DNA of 64,000 nucleotides from Paenirhizobium daejeonense (GTDB taxonomy: Bacteria; Pseudomonadota; Alphaproteobacteria; Rhizobiales; Rhizobiaceae). The notes beneath the pieces are model-generated. The model saw only the letters and a list, made by a program, of their open reading frames with translations. It ran no database searches and was not told the origin of the DNA. Location: assembly GCF_014280875.1 (NCBI RefSeq), contig NZ_JACLAL010000001.1:434001-498000 (forward strand). The letters run 5' to 3'. Positions 52,531 through 61,741 of this stretch are shown here, one piece after another (position 1 is the first letter of the stretch; the number at the start of each line of letters is the position of its first letter). Made by a program: the position numbers and the translations under genes.

Positions 52531-53727
52531 TCAAGCCGCGTCGATCCGCTCGCCCTCGGCCGGCGGGCCGAAGCGCCAGGCGTTGCGGCCGTTGTCCTTG
52601 ACGGCGTAGAGGCCGCGGTCGGCGGCGTCGAGGGTTTCGGAGAAGCGCGCTTCGTCGGCGATCGAGCCGTAGCCGATGCCGATGCTGATGGTGACGTGGC
52701 GGTTGCGGTCGCCGGTGTGGGCGTGTTCGATGCCAAGCGAGCGCACGGCGCGGCGCATGCGCTCGGCGAACATGCCGGCGCGGGCGGGGTCGGAAAGCGG
52801 CATCAGCGCCAGGAATTCCTCGCCGCCATGGCGTGACAGGTGGATCGAATCCGGCAGTTCCCGGCGCATGCACTCGGCAACGGCCCGAAGGCAGGCGTCA
52901 CCGGCGTTGTGGCCGTAATTGTCGTTGAAGGCCTTGAAGTTGTCGATGTCGATCAGGAGCAGCGCCGAATGGGCGAGATCGTCGGTCCTGTACCAGCGGC
53001 GCAGCCGCGCCAGTTCGGCCTCGGCCCCGCGCCGGTTGGGAAGGGCGGTCAGGGGATCGGTTGCCGACAGACGTTCCAGCTCGCCGTTCTGGCGGGAAAG
53101 CTCGCGCTTCAGCGCCTCGTTCTCATGCGCCTGAAGGAACGCGATCTGCCGCTCCGCCTCCAGTTGATGGCTGGAGATCAGCGTCAGCGCCACCGTCGGT
53201 ATGTAGAGGGCGAGATGATAGAGGAGGTAATCGAGCGTGACGCCCTCGAGGAACCAGATGAAGCCGTAGTTGATGAGAAAGCAGCAGAGCGTCGCATAAA
53301 GCGTGATTGTCAACGGTGCGCGGACCGCGATGGTGACGACCATCTGGAACACCGCCGCAGCATAATAGTAATGCAACGCCGACGGACTTTCGCTCGATAC
53401 CAGCACAATGCACCAGACGATGTTTCCGGCGATGACGGCGGCAAGCGTCGCCGCCTCCTTGTATGCGATCGGCCGGCGGCCGCTCTGATAATGGCTGAGA
53501 GCCAGCGCCAGCGGCAGGATCACGCCGAAACGCAGGCCGAGGGACAGCCAGACGATGTCGCCGAGCAGCAACACGTCGATGGCCGCATATAACAGGTAAA
53601 ACAGTGTGACGGTGAAGGTGGTCTGGTTGAGTGACTGGCTGCGCACATCCGTGCGGTCGCGTTCGTAAGCCAACCTCTGTTCGGTCGTCAGACGAGGGCG
53701 CGGGTCCAGGCCAAGCCAGTTGTCCAT
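52531..53727 (-). CDS. Membrane diguanylate cyclase
   Basis: A 398-residue protein. Residues 40-200 contain six membrane helices. A short coiled coil (EALKRELSRQNGELERLSATDPLTALPNRRG) leads to the GGDEF domain at about 215-385. The active-site loop is RHGGEEFLALMP (GGEEF form, competent in known enzymes). An RxxD-type inhibitory site could not be seen. Cyclic di-GMP synthesis at the inner membrane is expected. It stands alone between the AT-rich islet and the penicillin-binding protein gene. Confidence 0.9.
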   Translation of the reverse strand: MDNWLGLDPRPRLTTEQRLAYERDRTDVRSQSLNQTTFTVTLFYLLYAAIDVLLLGDIVWLSLGLRFGVILPLALALSHYQSGRRPIAYKEAATLAAVIAGNIVWCIVLVSSESPSALHYYYAAAVFQMVVTIAVRAPLTITLYATLCCFLINYGFIWFLEGVTLDYLLYHLALYIPTVALTLISSHQLEAERQIAFLQAHENEALKRELSRQNGELERLSATDPLTALPNRRGAEAELARLRRWYRTDDLAHSALLLIDIDNFKAFNDNYGHNAGDACLRAVAECMRRELPDSIHLSRHGGEEFLALMPLSDPARAGMFAERMRRAVRSLGIEHAHTGDRNRHVTISIGIGYGSIADEARFSETLDAADRGLYAVKDNGRNAWRFGPPAEGERIDAA

Positions 53728-53936
53728 CGAGTTTCACCGAAAGTGCGAAAGAAATGAGATACTCCGGTCGGGAGCGGCGCAATAAATAGGTCGATCGACT
53801 TAATCAGACTTTAAAGCAACGAAAATCCTTCTCATTTTGGAAGGATCTGGCGTGCATTGGTTAATGACGGGTAAACAACCGAGGGTATAGCCGATCTATC
53901 CTTGATTCCAGTCAAATTTTAGGGGTTTTTAGTGTC

Positions 53937-56114
53937 TCATTCCGTGCCGCGCAGTTCGACACTGGCAAGCTTCTGGACGGTCCGGGGAATGGGTTTTGCT
54001 TCCTTCATCATGCGGGCGATATCGCGAATCAGCCGGGTAGAGGCGGATGACAGCGAGCGCGGACGAACAGGGGCCGGCAGCGCGGTCTCGCCGTCCTTCG
54101 GCTTGGCGCTTGCCACCTTCTCGCCGGTCACTTCCTTGCCCGGATTTTCGAAGCCGGGAATGGGGCGAAGGTCGATGCCCTGATGGGCATAGTCCATCAG
54201 CTTCTTGAAGGTCATCGCGGGCAGCGAGCCGCCGGTCATGTTGTTGGACGAGGTGTAGTCGTCATTGCCGAACCAGACGGCGGCGGCGTAGTTGCCGGTG
54301 AAGCCGCAGAACCATGCGTCGCGATAGGCCTGCGTGGTGCCGGTTTTGCCGCCGGTCAGTACTCCGTCGACGGCGGCGCGACGCGCGGTGCCGATATAGG
54401 GAACCTTGGTCAGCATCTGCAGCATGGAATGCGCCGCCTGCTCGGAGAGCACCCGCTGCGGCGCCGGTTCATCACGATCGAAATCGTAGAGCACGTCACC
54501 ATTGTAGTTCATGATCTGCTGTATGCCGTGGCGGCGCGACTGGTAGCCGCCGGTCGGGAACACCGCATAGGCCGTCGCCTGGTCGAGCACGGTCACTTCC
54601 GACGTGCCGATCGGGATCGTCACGTCCTTGCGGATCGGTGTCTCGACGCCGAATTTCTTCGCTTCCGCCATGATGTCGTTGATGGCGTTGGGGCCGAGCT
54701 TTTCCTTGGCGAGACGGACCGGGATGGTGTTGATCGACTTGACCAGCGCCGTCTCGATATTGATGCGGCCGGCATAGCTGTTGCCGTAGTTCTTCGGGCT
54801 CCAGTTGCCCCAGGAAATCGGACCGTCGGTGATCGGCGTCTCGGGGGTGAGGCCGCTCTCCATCGCCAGCGAATAGGTATAGATCTTGAACGACGATCCC
54901 GGCTGGCGCAGCGCTCGCGTGGCGCGGTTGAACTGGCTTTCGCCATAGTCGCGCCCGCCCACCATGGCGCGCACCGCGCCGCCGTTCTCGATCATCACCA
55001 GTGCGCCCTGCTTGACGTGATAGGCCTCGCCATATTCGCGCAGACTGGAGGCGACGGCCTCTTCCGCGGCCTTCTGCAGGCCGGTATCGACCGTGGTGCG
55101 CACCACCAGCGAATGATCAGGAAACTTCGCCGCGATCCGCTGCACTTCATCGAAGGCCCAGTCGAGGAAGAAATCGGGTGCTTCCGCCTCACCGCGGTCG
55201 ACGACCGTTGCGGGGTTGCGCCGTGCCGCAATCACCTGACCCTCGGTCATGATGCCGCTCTGCACCATGTTGGAGAGCACTTCGTTGGCTCGCGCCCGGG
55301 CGGCCGGCAGGTTGACATGCGGCGCATATTTCGCCGGCGCCTTGAACAGGCCGGCAAGCATCGCGCTTTCGGCCAGCGTCACTTCGGTGATCGGCTTGCC
55401 GAAATAGAATTGCGAGGCCGCAGCCGCGCCGAAGGTGCCGCCGCCCATATAGGCGCGGTCGAGATAAAGCGAGAGGATTTCCTTCTTGCTCAGATTGGCC
55501 TCGAGCCACATCGACAGGAAGGCTTCCTTGATCTTGCGCTCGAGAGAGCGTTCATTGGTGAGGAACAGGTTCTTGGCGAGCTGTTGGGTCAGTGTCGAAC
55601 CGCCCTGCACGACGGAGCCGGCGCGGGCGTTCTCGGTCATGGCGCGGGCAAGGCCGATGAAGTCGATGCCGTAGTGATCGAAGAAGCGCCGGTCCTCCGT
55701 CGCCAGAACCGCCTTGATCAGATGATCCGGCAGCTCGTCGATGGGCACGGAATTCTCGTGGATGATGCCGCGATGGCCGATCTGGTTGCCGTAGCGGTCG
55801 AGAAAGGTGACGGCGAAGTTGTCGTGGTTGCGCCAGTCCTTCTTGGTTTCCTCGAAGGCCGGCTGGGCGAGCGCCAGCAGCACGACGAAACCCGCCGTGC
55901 CGAGCGTCATGCCTTCCCCGAGCACTTCGAAGAACAGGCGCTTCAGGCCGCGCACGCGAAAACGGCGGAAGAAGATGGTGATTTCTTCCCAGGTCTCCGT
56001 AAAACGGAAGCCGGCATTCCACAGCGTTGAATCGATCCAGCTATCGATGCGCAGCAGGATATGGCGCTTGAGGCGCGGCTTCTTTTCCGGTTCTGACGGC
56101 AGGTTGTCGGCCAC
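53937..56114 (-). CDS. Class A penicillin-binding protein (PBP1A family)
   Basis: A 725-residue bifunctional peptidoglycan synthase. The start is GTG (VADNLPSEPEKK) with GGGAAG upstream; a longer in-frame extension looks non-coding. One membrane helix lies near residues 65-90. The GT51 glycosyltransferase domain has EDRRFFDHYGIDFIG, GGSTLTQQLAKNLFL and KIKEAFLSMWLE. The transpeptidase domain has SSFK (RQPGSSFKIYTYS), the S.N motif KSINT and KTGT (TGGKTGTTQAY). It polymerises and crosslinks glycan strands. A polar tail of some 90 residues follows. Confidence 0.93.
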   Translation of the reverse strand: MADNLPSEPEKKPRLKRHILLRIDSWIDSTLWNAGFRFTETWEEITIFFRRFRVRGLKRLFFEVLGEGMTLGTAGFVVLLALAQPAFEETKKDWRNHDNFAVTFLDRYGNQIGHRGIIHENSVPIDELPDHLIKAVLATEDRRFFDHYGIDFIGLARAMTENARAGSVVQGGSTLTQQLAKNLFLTNERSLERKIKEAFLSMWLEANLSKKEILSLYLDRAYMGGGTFGAAAASQFYFGKPITEVTLAESAMLAGLFKAPAKYAPHVNLPAARARANEVLSNMVQSGIMTEGQVIAARRNPATVVDRGEAEAPDFFLDWAFDEVQRIAAKFPDHSLVVRTTVDTGLQKAAEEAVASSLREYGEAYHVKQGALVMIENGGAVRAMVGGRDYGESQFNRATRALRQPGSSFKIYTYSLAMESGLTPETPITDGPISWGNWSPKNYGNSYAGRINIETALVKSINTIPVRLAKEKLGPNAINDIMAEAKKFGVETPIRKDVTIPIGTSEVTVLDQATAYAVFPTGGYQSRRHGIQQIMNYNGDVLYDFDRDEPAPQRVLSEQAAHSMLQMLTKVPYIGTARRAAVDGVLTGGKTGTTQAYRDAWFCGFTGNYAAAVWFGNDDYTSSNNMTGGSLPAMTFKKLMDYAHQGIDLRPIPGFENPGKEVTGEKVASAKPKDGETALPAPVRPRSLSSASTRLIRDIARMMKEAKPIPRTVQKLASVELRGTE

Positions 56115-56351
56115 GCGAATGCTTCCCAGGAATGCTGCGGACAGGGCCCGCCACTGTCTATCTCGGGCCTTCCGACCTGGGCTTCCGGCCGCAAGTCCCG
56201 TGATCCCAAGTTGCCCGACCCTTGACGCGACCGCCGACAGGGGCCAAGAGCATGGCGAACCGGACGGCAAATCGGCGAATGCTGATAGATTGTCGATTTG
56301 TGCGCAAAGAACAAGAAAAAAGCGGGGCGCAATATGCCCCGGTGACGGGCA

Positions 56352-56816
56352 ATGAGCGAGCTACCCTACTGGAAGACCAAGACCCTTGCCGAAATGACCC
56401 TTTCTGAATGGGAAGGGCTGTGCGACGGCTGCGGCCTCTGTTGTCTCAACAAGCTGGAGGACTGGGACACCGGTGACGTGGTGTTCACCTCCGTTGCCTG
56501 CCGCCTGCTCGACGGGGAAAGCTGTCGCTGCAAGGATTATGAGAACCGCAAGGCGACTGTGCCGGACTGTATCCAGCTCACCGTCAAGGGCGTGGACGAG
56601 ATCGGCTGGCTGCCGCCCACCTGCGCCTATCGCCTGATCGGCGACGGCGAAGACCTGTACTGGTGGCACTACCTCGTCTCCGGCGACCGCGAAACCGTCC
56701 ACGCCGCCGGTATCTCCGCCCGCGGGCGTACGGTTTCCGAAGAGGATGTGGATGTCGAGGACTTCGAGGACTATGTGGTCGATTGGCCGCTGACCGTGGG
56801 CGAGAAGGCGAAGTAG
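56352..56816 (+). CDS. YcgN-family cysteine-cluster protein (UPF0260)
   Basis: A 154-residue protein. It has the family signature [22 protein letters not shown], then [26 protein letters not shown] and CAYRLI. The eight-cysteine cluster could bind metal or an Fe-S centre. It is widespread in proteobacteria as UPF0260/YcgN without a settled role. Divergent from the penicillin-binding protein gene. Confidence 0.9.
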   Translation: MSELPYWKTKTLAEMTLSEWEGLCDGCGLCCLNKLEDWDTGDVVFTSVACRLLDGESCRCKDYENRKATVPDCIQLTVKGVDEIGWLPPTCAYRLIGDGEDLYWWHYLVSGDRETVHAAGISARGRTVSEEDVDVEDFEDYVVDWPLTVGEKAK

Positions 56817-56861
56817 GGTTCGCCTCTATCGCTCCGGCGGGTTGGTCGGGTTTGACAGTTT

Positions 56862-57185
56862 TCAGGCAATTCCAAGGAATAAGGCGAGAGAACGTGTGAC
56901 CGAAAGCATGGTTTCATCATCGATGTGACCGATCGTCGGGCCAATCCTCTCACGGCGCACGGAAAGCGCTTTGTCCACCATGATTTGCGATGGTTTGCTC
57001 AGGCCATTTCCGGCATTCGGTTCGATGGACGGTCGGATGAGCGGGGCCTCTACCAGTGTGCTGGTGATGAGCAGCACAGTGACGGTGCCTGTACCCTCGA
57101 AGGCATCTGCCTGAACAACAAGTGCCGGACGAGGTTTGCCGAAGTCACCTGAGACTGCAACGGTGACAAGGTCGCCGCGTTTCAA
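56862..57185 (-). CDS. MazF/PemK-like endoribonuclease toxin
   Basis: A 107-residue toxin of PemK/MazF fold: MKRGDLVTVAVSGDFGKPRPALVVQAD at the start, LLITSTLVEAPLIRPSI in the middle and LSKPSQIMVDKALSVRRERIGPTIGHID (in outline). Family members cut single-stranded RNA at short motifs and stop growth. The start codon is TTG, overlapping the antitoxin stop (TTGA), with AGAGGA upstream; coupling should keep toxin below antitoxin. Confidence 0.9.
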   Translation of the reverse strand: MKRGDLVTVAVSGDFGKPRPALVVQADAFEGTGTVTVLLITSTLVEAPLIRPSIEPNAGNGLSKPSQIMVDKALSVRRERIGPTIGHIDDETMLSVTRSLALFLGIA

Positions 57186-57403
57186 GCGTCATCCTCTCCG
57201 CTCTCTGCCAGAACTTCATCGAGCAGATTGCCGAGATCGGGGTCGCTCCTGTCGGATGCGGCGACAGCCAGAGACTGTCGCCGGCATTCGTCCGCAAAAC
57301 CCGGGCGCCTGGTATCAGGCAGCCAGATTTGCACAGGACGCAGGCCCGCCGCCCTGAGGGCCATGCGGCGCTTTTCCACGCGCTTGCTGATCGAGGTTGC
57401 CAC
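57182..57403 (-). CDS. MazE-like antitoxin (DUF3018 type)
   Basis: A 73-residue protein starting at GTG: VATSISKRVEKRRMALRAAG, then LRPVQIWLPDTRRPGFADEC and an acidic C-terminus (DLGNLLDEVLAESGEDDA) that would wrap the toxin. The LRPVQIWVPDTR segment is the hallmark of the DUF3018/MazE-like family. AAAGGA precedes the GTG. A perfect 12-base palindrome 19 bases before the start is the probable autoregulatory operator. Confidence 0.88.
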   Translation of the reverse strand: MATSISKRVEKRRMALRAAGLRPVQIWLPDTRRPGFADECRRQSLAVAASDRSDPDLGNLLDEVLAESGEDDA

Positions 57404-57421
57404 GTTTTCATTCCTTTTTTT

Positions 57422-57433
57422 GTTACATGTAAC
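57422..57433. promoter_or_regulatory. Probable operator of the MazEF-like operon
   Basis: GTTACATGTAAC is a perfect 12-base palindrome. It lies 19-30 bases before the antitoxin GTG start, where repression by the antitoxin or the complex is usual. Confidence 0.6.
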
Positions 57434-57504
57434 GCTTTCCGGGCCAGAACGCAATTGCAGATAGCTTTCCATGCTTTCCCAAAAAAATCTCCCTTCACCC
57501 CTTG

Positions 57505-57525
57505 ACCCTCCCATGATGGGAAGGT
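57505..57525 (+). promoter_or_regulatory. CueR box before copA
   Basis: The 21-base dyad is ACCCTCCCAT-G-ATGGGAAGGT, with CCCAT/ATGGG arms and a near-consensus TTGACC -35 element overlapping it at 57502. This is the layout of MerR-family CueR promoters, where the activator twists an over-long spacer. It is about 130 bases before the copA ATG. Confidence 0.88.
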
Positions 57526-57657
57526 CCATCTATGGTGCAGTTCTCCACCGGCGTGACAGGCGCGGGGAGGGGTGTGGCAACGGATTTCGGGCCTTGCCGG
57601 GACGGGTCGGGCGAATGCTGATCCGGCGATAACGGAAAAGGCCGAGAGGTGACGACG

Positions 57658-60159
57658 ATGAACGAAATGCCGAGAAACAAGACGCTTGCCGTCCAGCCGA
57701 TCATCCTGCCGGTCGAAGGCATGACCTGCGCTTCCTGCGTCAAGCGGGTCGAGAAGGCTGCCGCCAAGGTGCCGGGGGTTGCGGCAAGTGCGGTGAACTT
57801 TGCTACCGAGACGCTGAGCGTCACGCCGGGACCCGGCTTTTCCGCTGAGGCTCTGGTCAAGGCGGTGCAGGATGCGGGCTATGAGGCGAAGGCCGAGACC
57901 ATAACGCTCGACATCGAGGACATGACCTGCGCCTCCTGCGTTTCCCGCGTGGAAAAGGCCCTGAAGAGCGTACCGTCCGTCGAGAGCGCTGCCGTCAATC
58001 TGGCAACCGGCAAGGCGGTGGTGACAGTGCTTGGCGGCAGAAGCGCCGTTCCGGCTCTCACAAAGGCTGTCGAGAAGGCGGGTTACAGGGCGAAGCTGCA
58101 GGCCGAGGCCGGTGAGACGGATACCCACGAGGAAGCCAAGGAGCGGGAGATTTCCCGCCTGACGCGCGATTTCTGGATAGCGCTGGTGTTTTCGCTGCCG
58201 CTGTTCGTGATGGAGATGGGGAGCCACATCTATCCGCCGCTGCATCACAGGCTGATGGACATCTTCCCCGGCAACCTCCTGAATTACATCCAGTTTACGC
58301 TCGCGACGCTGGTACTTTTCGGGCCCGGCCGCCGCTTCTTCGTCAAGGGCGTGCCGGCGCTTTTGCGCGGCGGGCCGGACATGAATTCGCTGGTCGCGAT
58401 CGGCACCGGCGCGGCCTATCTCTATTCGCTGGTGACCACGTTTACCCCCGACGTACTGCCCTATGAGGCGCAACACGTCTATTTCGAAGCGGCGACCGTG
58501 ATCGTGACGCTGATTCTGCTCGGACGGCTGCTGGAAGCCCGCGCCAAGGGCCGGACCGGGGCTGCGATCAAGAAGCTTGCCGGCCTGCAGGCCAAGACCG
58601 CCCGCGTCGAGCGTGACGGCGAGACGCTGGATATTGCCGCTTCCGACGTGGTGGCCGGCGATGTCGTGGTCGTGCGTCCAGGCGAGCGGATTCCGGTCGA
58701 CGGCAGCGTGATCGACGGCGCCTCCCATGTGGACGAGGCGATGATTTCGGGCGAGCCGGTGCCGGTCGAGAAGAACGCCGGCGCAACCGTGATCGGCGGC
58801 ACGATCAACGGCAAGGGTTCCTTCCGGTTCCGCGCCGAGCGGGTCGGTTCAGACATGATGCTCTCGCAGATCATCCGCATGGTGGGCGAGGCGCAAGGCG
58901 CGAAACTGCCGATCCAGATGGCGGTGGACAAGGTGACGGGCTGGTTCGTTCCGGCGGTGATCGGGATCGCCCTGCTGACCTTCCTCGTCTGGCTCGTCGT
59001 CGGACCGGAGCCGGCCTACACCTACGGGCTGGTTGCTGCCGTCGCCGTTCTGATCATCGCCTGCCCCTGCGCCATGGGGCTTGCTACGCCGACCTCGATT
59101 ATGGTGGGCACGGGGCGCGCCGCCGAACTCGGCGTTCTCTTCCGCAAGGGCGAGGCGCTGCAGACGCTGAAGGATGTCGACACCGTCGTGATGGACAAGA
59201 CCGGCACGATCACCAAGGGCCGGCCGGAACTGACCGATATCGCGGTGGCCGCAGGTTTCGAGGAGGATCGGGTGCTGGCGCTGGCCGCAAGCCTTGAGGC
59301 GCGCTCCGAGCATCCGGTTGCCGAGGCGATCGTGAAGGCTGCGACTGCGCGCGGGCTTGTTGTCGAACCGGTCGAAGCCGTCGAGGCGGTGGCCGGCTAC
59401 GGTATTGCCGGCAAGGTTTCCGGCGTCACGGTGGCGGCCGGCGCCGACCGCTACATGGCAAAGCTTGGCCTCGACGTATCGATCTTCGGCGAGACGGCGG
59501 CACGGCTGGCATCGGAGGGCAAGACGCCGCTCTATGTCGCGCTCGATGGCCGGCTTGCCGCCGCGATTGCAGTTGCCGATCCGTTGAAGCCGACCAGCAT
59601 TCCGGCGGTGAAGGCATTGAAGGCGCTGGGACTGTCGGTGGTCATGGTGACGGGCGACAACCGCCGGACGGCGGAGGCGATCGGCCGGGCGACCGGGATC
59701 GACGAAGTGGTGGCGGAAGTGCTGCCCGAGGGCAAGGTGAAGGCGATCGAGGCGCTGCGCGAGAAGGGCCGCAAGGTGGCCTTCATCGGTGACGGCATCA
59801 ACGACGCGCCCGCACTTGCCAGCGCCGATACCGGCATCGCGATTGGAACCGGAACGGATGTCGCCATCGAAAGCGCCGACGTGGTGCTGGTCGGCGGCGA
59901 CCTCTCAGGTGCGGTGCATGCCGTCGAAATCAGCCGCAAGGTGATCCGCAATATCGGCCAGAACCTTTTCTGGGCCTTCGGCTACAACATATTGCTGATC
60001 CCGGTTGCGGCGGGAATCCTCTACCCGCATTTCGGGATCATGCTTTCGCCAATGGTGGGCGCCGCAGCCATGGGGCTTTCAAGCGTCTTCGTCCTGACGA
60101 ATGCGCTGCGATTGAAGCGGGCCACGGTGACGGACATCGGCGCGGCGGGTGCGATATGA
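57658..60159 (+). CDS. copA: Cu(+)-exporting P1B-type ATPase
   Basis: An 833-residue copper pump. Two N-terminal metal-binding domains carry GMTCASC (Cys24, Cys27) and DMTCASC (Cys91, Cys94). Eight membrane helices follow, with the CPC transport motif near residue 469 ([15 protein letters not shown]). The phosphorylation site is DKTGT at about 513, and SEHPVAEAI and [10 protein letters not shown] are intact. It exports Cu(I) from the cytoplasm with ATP. A CueR box lies upstream, with cueR and copZ following, so copper induction is near certain. ATG at 57658 is chosen; a GTG nine bases earlier is possible. Confidence 0.96.
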   Translation: MNEMPRNKTLAVQPIILPVEGMTCASCVKRVEKAAAKVPGVAASAVNFATETLSVTPGPGFSAEALVKAVQDAGYEAKAETITLDIEDMTCASCVSRVEKALKSVPSVESAAVNLATGKAVVTVLGGRSAVPALTKAVEKAGYRAKLQAEAGETDTHEEAKEREISRLTRDFWIALVFSLPLFVMEMGSHIYPPLHHRLMDIFPGNLLNYIQFTLATLVLFGPGRRFFVKGVPALLRGGPDMNSLVAIGTGAAYLYSLVTTFTPDVLPYEAQHVYFEAATVIVTLILLGRLLEARAKGRTGAAIKKLAGLQAKTARVERDGETLDIAASDVVAGDVVVVRPGERIPVDGSVIDGASHVDEAMISGEPVPVEKNAGATVIGGTINGKGSFRFRAERVGSDMMLSQIIRMVGEAQGAKLPIQMAVDKVTGWFVPAVIGIALLTFLVWLVVGPEPAYTYGLVAAVAVLIIACPCAMGLATPTSIMVGTGRAAELGVLFRKGEALQTLKDVDTVVMDKTGTITKGRPELTDIAVAAGFEEDRVLALAASLEARSEHPVAEAIVKAATARGLVVEPVEAVEAVAGYGIAGKVSGVTVAAGADRYMAKLGLDVSIFGETAARLASEGKTPLYVALDGRLAAAIAVADPLKPTSIPAVKALKALGLSVVMVTGDNRRTAEAIGRATGIDEVVAEVLPEGKVKAIEALREKGRKVAFIGDGINDAPALASADTGIAIGTGTDVAIESADVVLVGGDLSGAVHAVEISRKVIRNIGQNLFWAFGYNILLIPVAAGILYPHFGIMLSPMVGAAAMGLSSVFVLTNALRLKRATVTDIGAAGAI

Positions 60160-60257
60160 TGCGGCCGATTTTGAAGGAAGGCCCTCGGGTCGGAAACAAG
60201 GGCCGAAAACATGGGCCGAAAACATGGTTATGACAACGGGAGGGAAAGGAGCCATGC

Positions 60258-60674
60258 ATGAATATCGGTGAAGCCTCACTCGCCTCCGGCGTTTCGACCA
60301 AGATGATCCGCTATTACGAGGAAATCGGTCTCGTTCGCCCGGCCATGCGCACGGCCAGCAATTACCGCGTCTATGGCGACGACGAGGTGAACCGGCTGCG
60401 CTTTGTGCGGCGTTCCCGCGACCTTGGTTTCTCGCTGGAGGAGACGGAAAAGCTGCTGGCGCTCTGGGCCGACAAGGAAAGGGCGAGCAGCGAGGTGAAG
60501 AAGCTGGCGCTCGACCACATCGCCGAACTCGAGGAAAAAATCGCCTCGATGAAGGCCATGGTGGCGACGCTGAGCGACCTTGCGGAGAGTTGTCACGGCG
60601 ATCACCGGCCGAGCTGTCCGATCCTCGCGGATCTGGCCGGCAGCGGCAAGACGACGCGCCACTGCGACAGCTGA
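60258..60674 (+). CDS. cueR: Cu(I)-responsive MerR-family activator
   Basis: A 138-residue MerR-family protein: MNIGEASLASGVSTKMIRYYEEIGLVRP. The helix-turn-helix is at 1-50, then a dimer helix, then the metal loop ESCHGDHRPSCPI with Cys112 and Cys120 in exactly the positions that bind Cu(I) in E. coli CueR. It activates copA and copZ through the two dyads at 57505 and 60694. AAAGGAG seven bases before ATG supports the start. It lies 98 bases after copA. Confidence 0.96.
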   Translation: MNIGEASLASGVSTKMIRYYEEIGLVRPAMRTASNYRVYGDDEVNRLRFVRRSRDLGFSLEETEKLLALWADKERASSEVKKLALDHIAELEEKIASMKAMVATLSDLAESCHGDHRPSCPILADLAGSGKTTRHCDS

Positions 60675-60693
60675 CCCTGCATTTTGTCTCTTG

Positions 60694-60714
60694 ACCTTCC
60701 CATAATGGGAGGGT
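60694..60714 (+). promoter_or_regulatory. CueR box before copZ
   Basis: The 21-base dyad is ACCTTCCCAT-A-ATGGGAGGGT, with TTGACC overlapping from 60691. It matches the box before copA at 18 or more of 21 positions and lies 46 bases before the copZ ATG, giving copZ its own copper-inducible promoter. Confidence 0.88.
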
Positions 60715-60760
60715 GCAAGAGAGATGGATCCGATGCGTCGGAAACGGAAGGAAGATGACG

Positions 60761-60967
60761 ATGAACGAGATTGTACGCTTTGAGGTGGAAGACATGACCT
60801 GCGGCCATTGCGAAAAGGCCGTAACCAAGGCTCTGGGCGAGGCCCTGCCGGGCGCTGCCGTCACGATCGACCTGAAGGGACACGAGGTCTCGGTCCAGGG
60901 CGACGCTGCCAAGGCCGAGGAAGCGATACGCGAGGCCGGCTATACGCCCGTCCGGAAAAGCGCCTGA
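60761..60967 (+). CDS. copZ: Copper chaperone
   Basis: A 68-residue heavy-metal-associated domain protein, MNEIVRFEVEDMTCGHCEKAV, with the metal site MTCGHC. It should carry Cu(I) to CopA or CueR in the cytoplasm. ATG at 60761 is preferred, because GGAAGG lies nine bases upstream; an ATG at 60755 is too close. It is preceded by its own CueR box and followed by a repeat and terminator. Confidence 0.95.
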   Translation: MNEIVRFEVEDMTCGHCEKAVTKALGEALPGAAVTIDLKGHEVSVQGDAAKAEEAIREAGYTPVRKSA

Positions 60968-60976
60968 CGGCGCAGG

Positions 60977-61087
60977 GCCTAAAGCGGGTCGCGATCTTTC
61001 AGATTAGCTCCGTACGCTTTAGGCCTTTGTTTTATTGCATGACGTTCCCGCAAAACCGCGGCGCACTTTTGCGCGACATGCTTTAGG
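60977..61087. repeat. Palindromic repeat after copZ
   Basis: An outer hairpin, GCCTAAAGCG (60977-60986) and CGCTTTAGGC (61015-61024), is followed by TGCATGACG...CGCAAAA...GCGGCGCAC.TTTTGCGCGACATGCTTTAGG. The second half shares CGCAAAA, TTTTGCG and CGACATGC with the tandem repeats at 26738-26835, in other order. Confidence 0.65.
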
Positions 61088-61100
61088 GTGAGGGGTCCGA

Positions 61101-61134
61101 AACGGCTGGGAGTGATCCCGGCCGTTTTCTTGTT
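61101..61134 (+). terminator. Rho-independent terminator downstream of copZ
   Basis: AACGGCTGGGA, loop GTGA, TCCCGGCCGTT, then TTCTTGTT. The stem has eleven pairs, one T-G. It lies 134 bases past the copZ stop, beyond the repeat, and should end the copper transcripts. Confidence 0.8.
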
Positions 61135-61261
61135 GGGAATTCTCCTGTTGCCTGTCGGCTCGGATACCGGGAAAACCGGACGCCATGCCGCATCTGTCGC
61201 CTTTTGCCGCACATGCCGCTCGCTGCCTTTTTTCAGGCTTGCGCCGGCCGCCGATTTGTAA

Positions 61262-61281
61262 ACATATATAATGTTATATGT
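61262..61281. promoter_or_regulatory. Inverted repeat ACATATA-N6-TATATGT
   Basis: ACATATA, six bases, TATATGT is a perfect seven-base dyad with AT-rich centre. It lies 21-40 bases before the GTG of the AhpD-like gene. The pattern recalls ArsR-family (BigR/SqrR-type) operators, an inference from base pattern only. Confidence 0.55.
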
Positions 61282-61301
61282 ATGAATCGAAAGGGTGAAC
61301 G

Positions 61302-61652
61302 GTGAGCAAGGACTATCTCGACATCACAAAGGAAATTTCAAACGGCATCAAGATCTTGCGCAAGGATATTCCCGACGTCATGGCCGGCTTCTCCGCCATT
61401 GCGCAGGCTGCCACCAAGGCTGGCGCGCTGGACAAGAAGACCAAGGAACTGGTGGCGCTCGGCATTGCGATCTCCACCCGCTGCGACGGCTGCATCGGCT
61501 TCCACACCGAGACGCTGGTCAAGCTCGGTTGCACCAAGGCGGAATTCGAGGAAACGCTGGGCATGGCGGTCTACATGGGCGGCGGCCCCTCGCTGATGTA
61601 TGCGGGTCACGCGATGACGGCATGGGAACAGTATGGCGGGGCGGCGGAGTAG
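61302..61652 (+). CDS. AhpD-like carboxymuconolactone decarboxylase-family protein
   Basis: A 116-residue protein from a GTG start (AAAGGG seven bases upstream): VSKDYLDITKEISNGIKILRKDIPDV. Residues 45-75 hold LDKKTKELVALGIAISTRCDGCIGFHTETLVKLG, with the AhpD CxxC pair (CDGC) and the following His. The family are thiol peroxidase reductases or gamma-carboxymuconolactone decarboxylase-like proteins; CxxC favours a redox function, possibly with sulfide or peroxide. No partner ahpC lies nearby. A dyad upstream suggests inducible control. Confidence 0.88.
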   Translation: MSKDYLDITKEISNGIKILRKDIPDVMAGFSAIAQAATKAGALDKKTKELVALGIAISTRCDGCIGFHTETLVKLGCTKAEFEETLGMAVYMGGGPSLMYAGHAMTAWEQYGGAAE

Positions 61653-61741
61653 GGGGAAGGCGCGATCCGCCCAGTATTGGCGGTTCTCCGGCGGAGGCCT
61701 CGACGCTAGGTTGAGCCTCCGCCTTCTGAGGAGCCCCCGCC

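Noticed and set aside
54183..56030. 615-codon open frame on the plus strand
   Set aside because: It lies entirely opposite the class A penicillin-binding protein gene, which has all catalytic motifs. The frame is kept open by high GC and codon bias.
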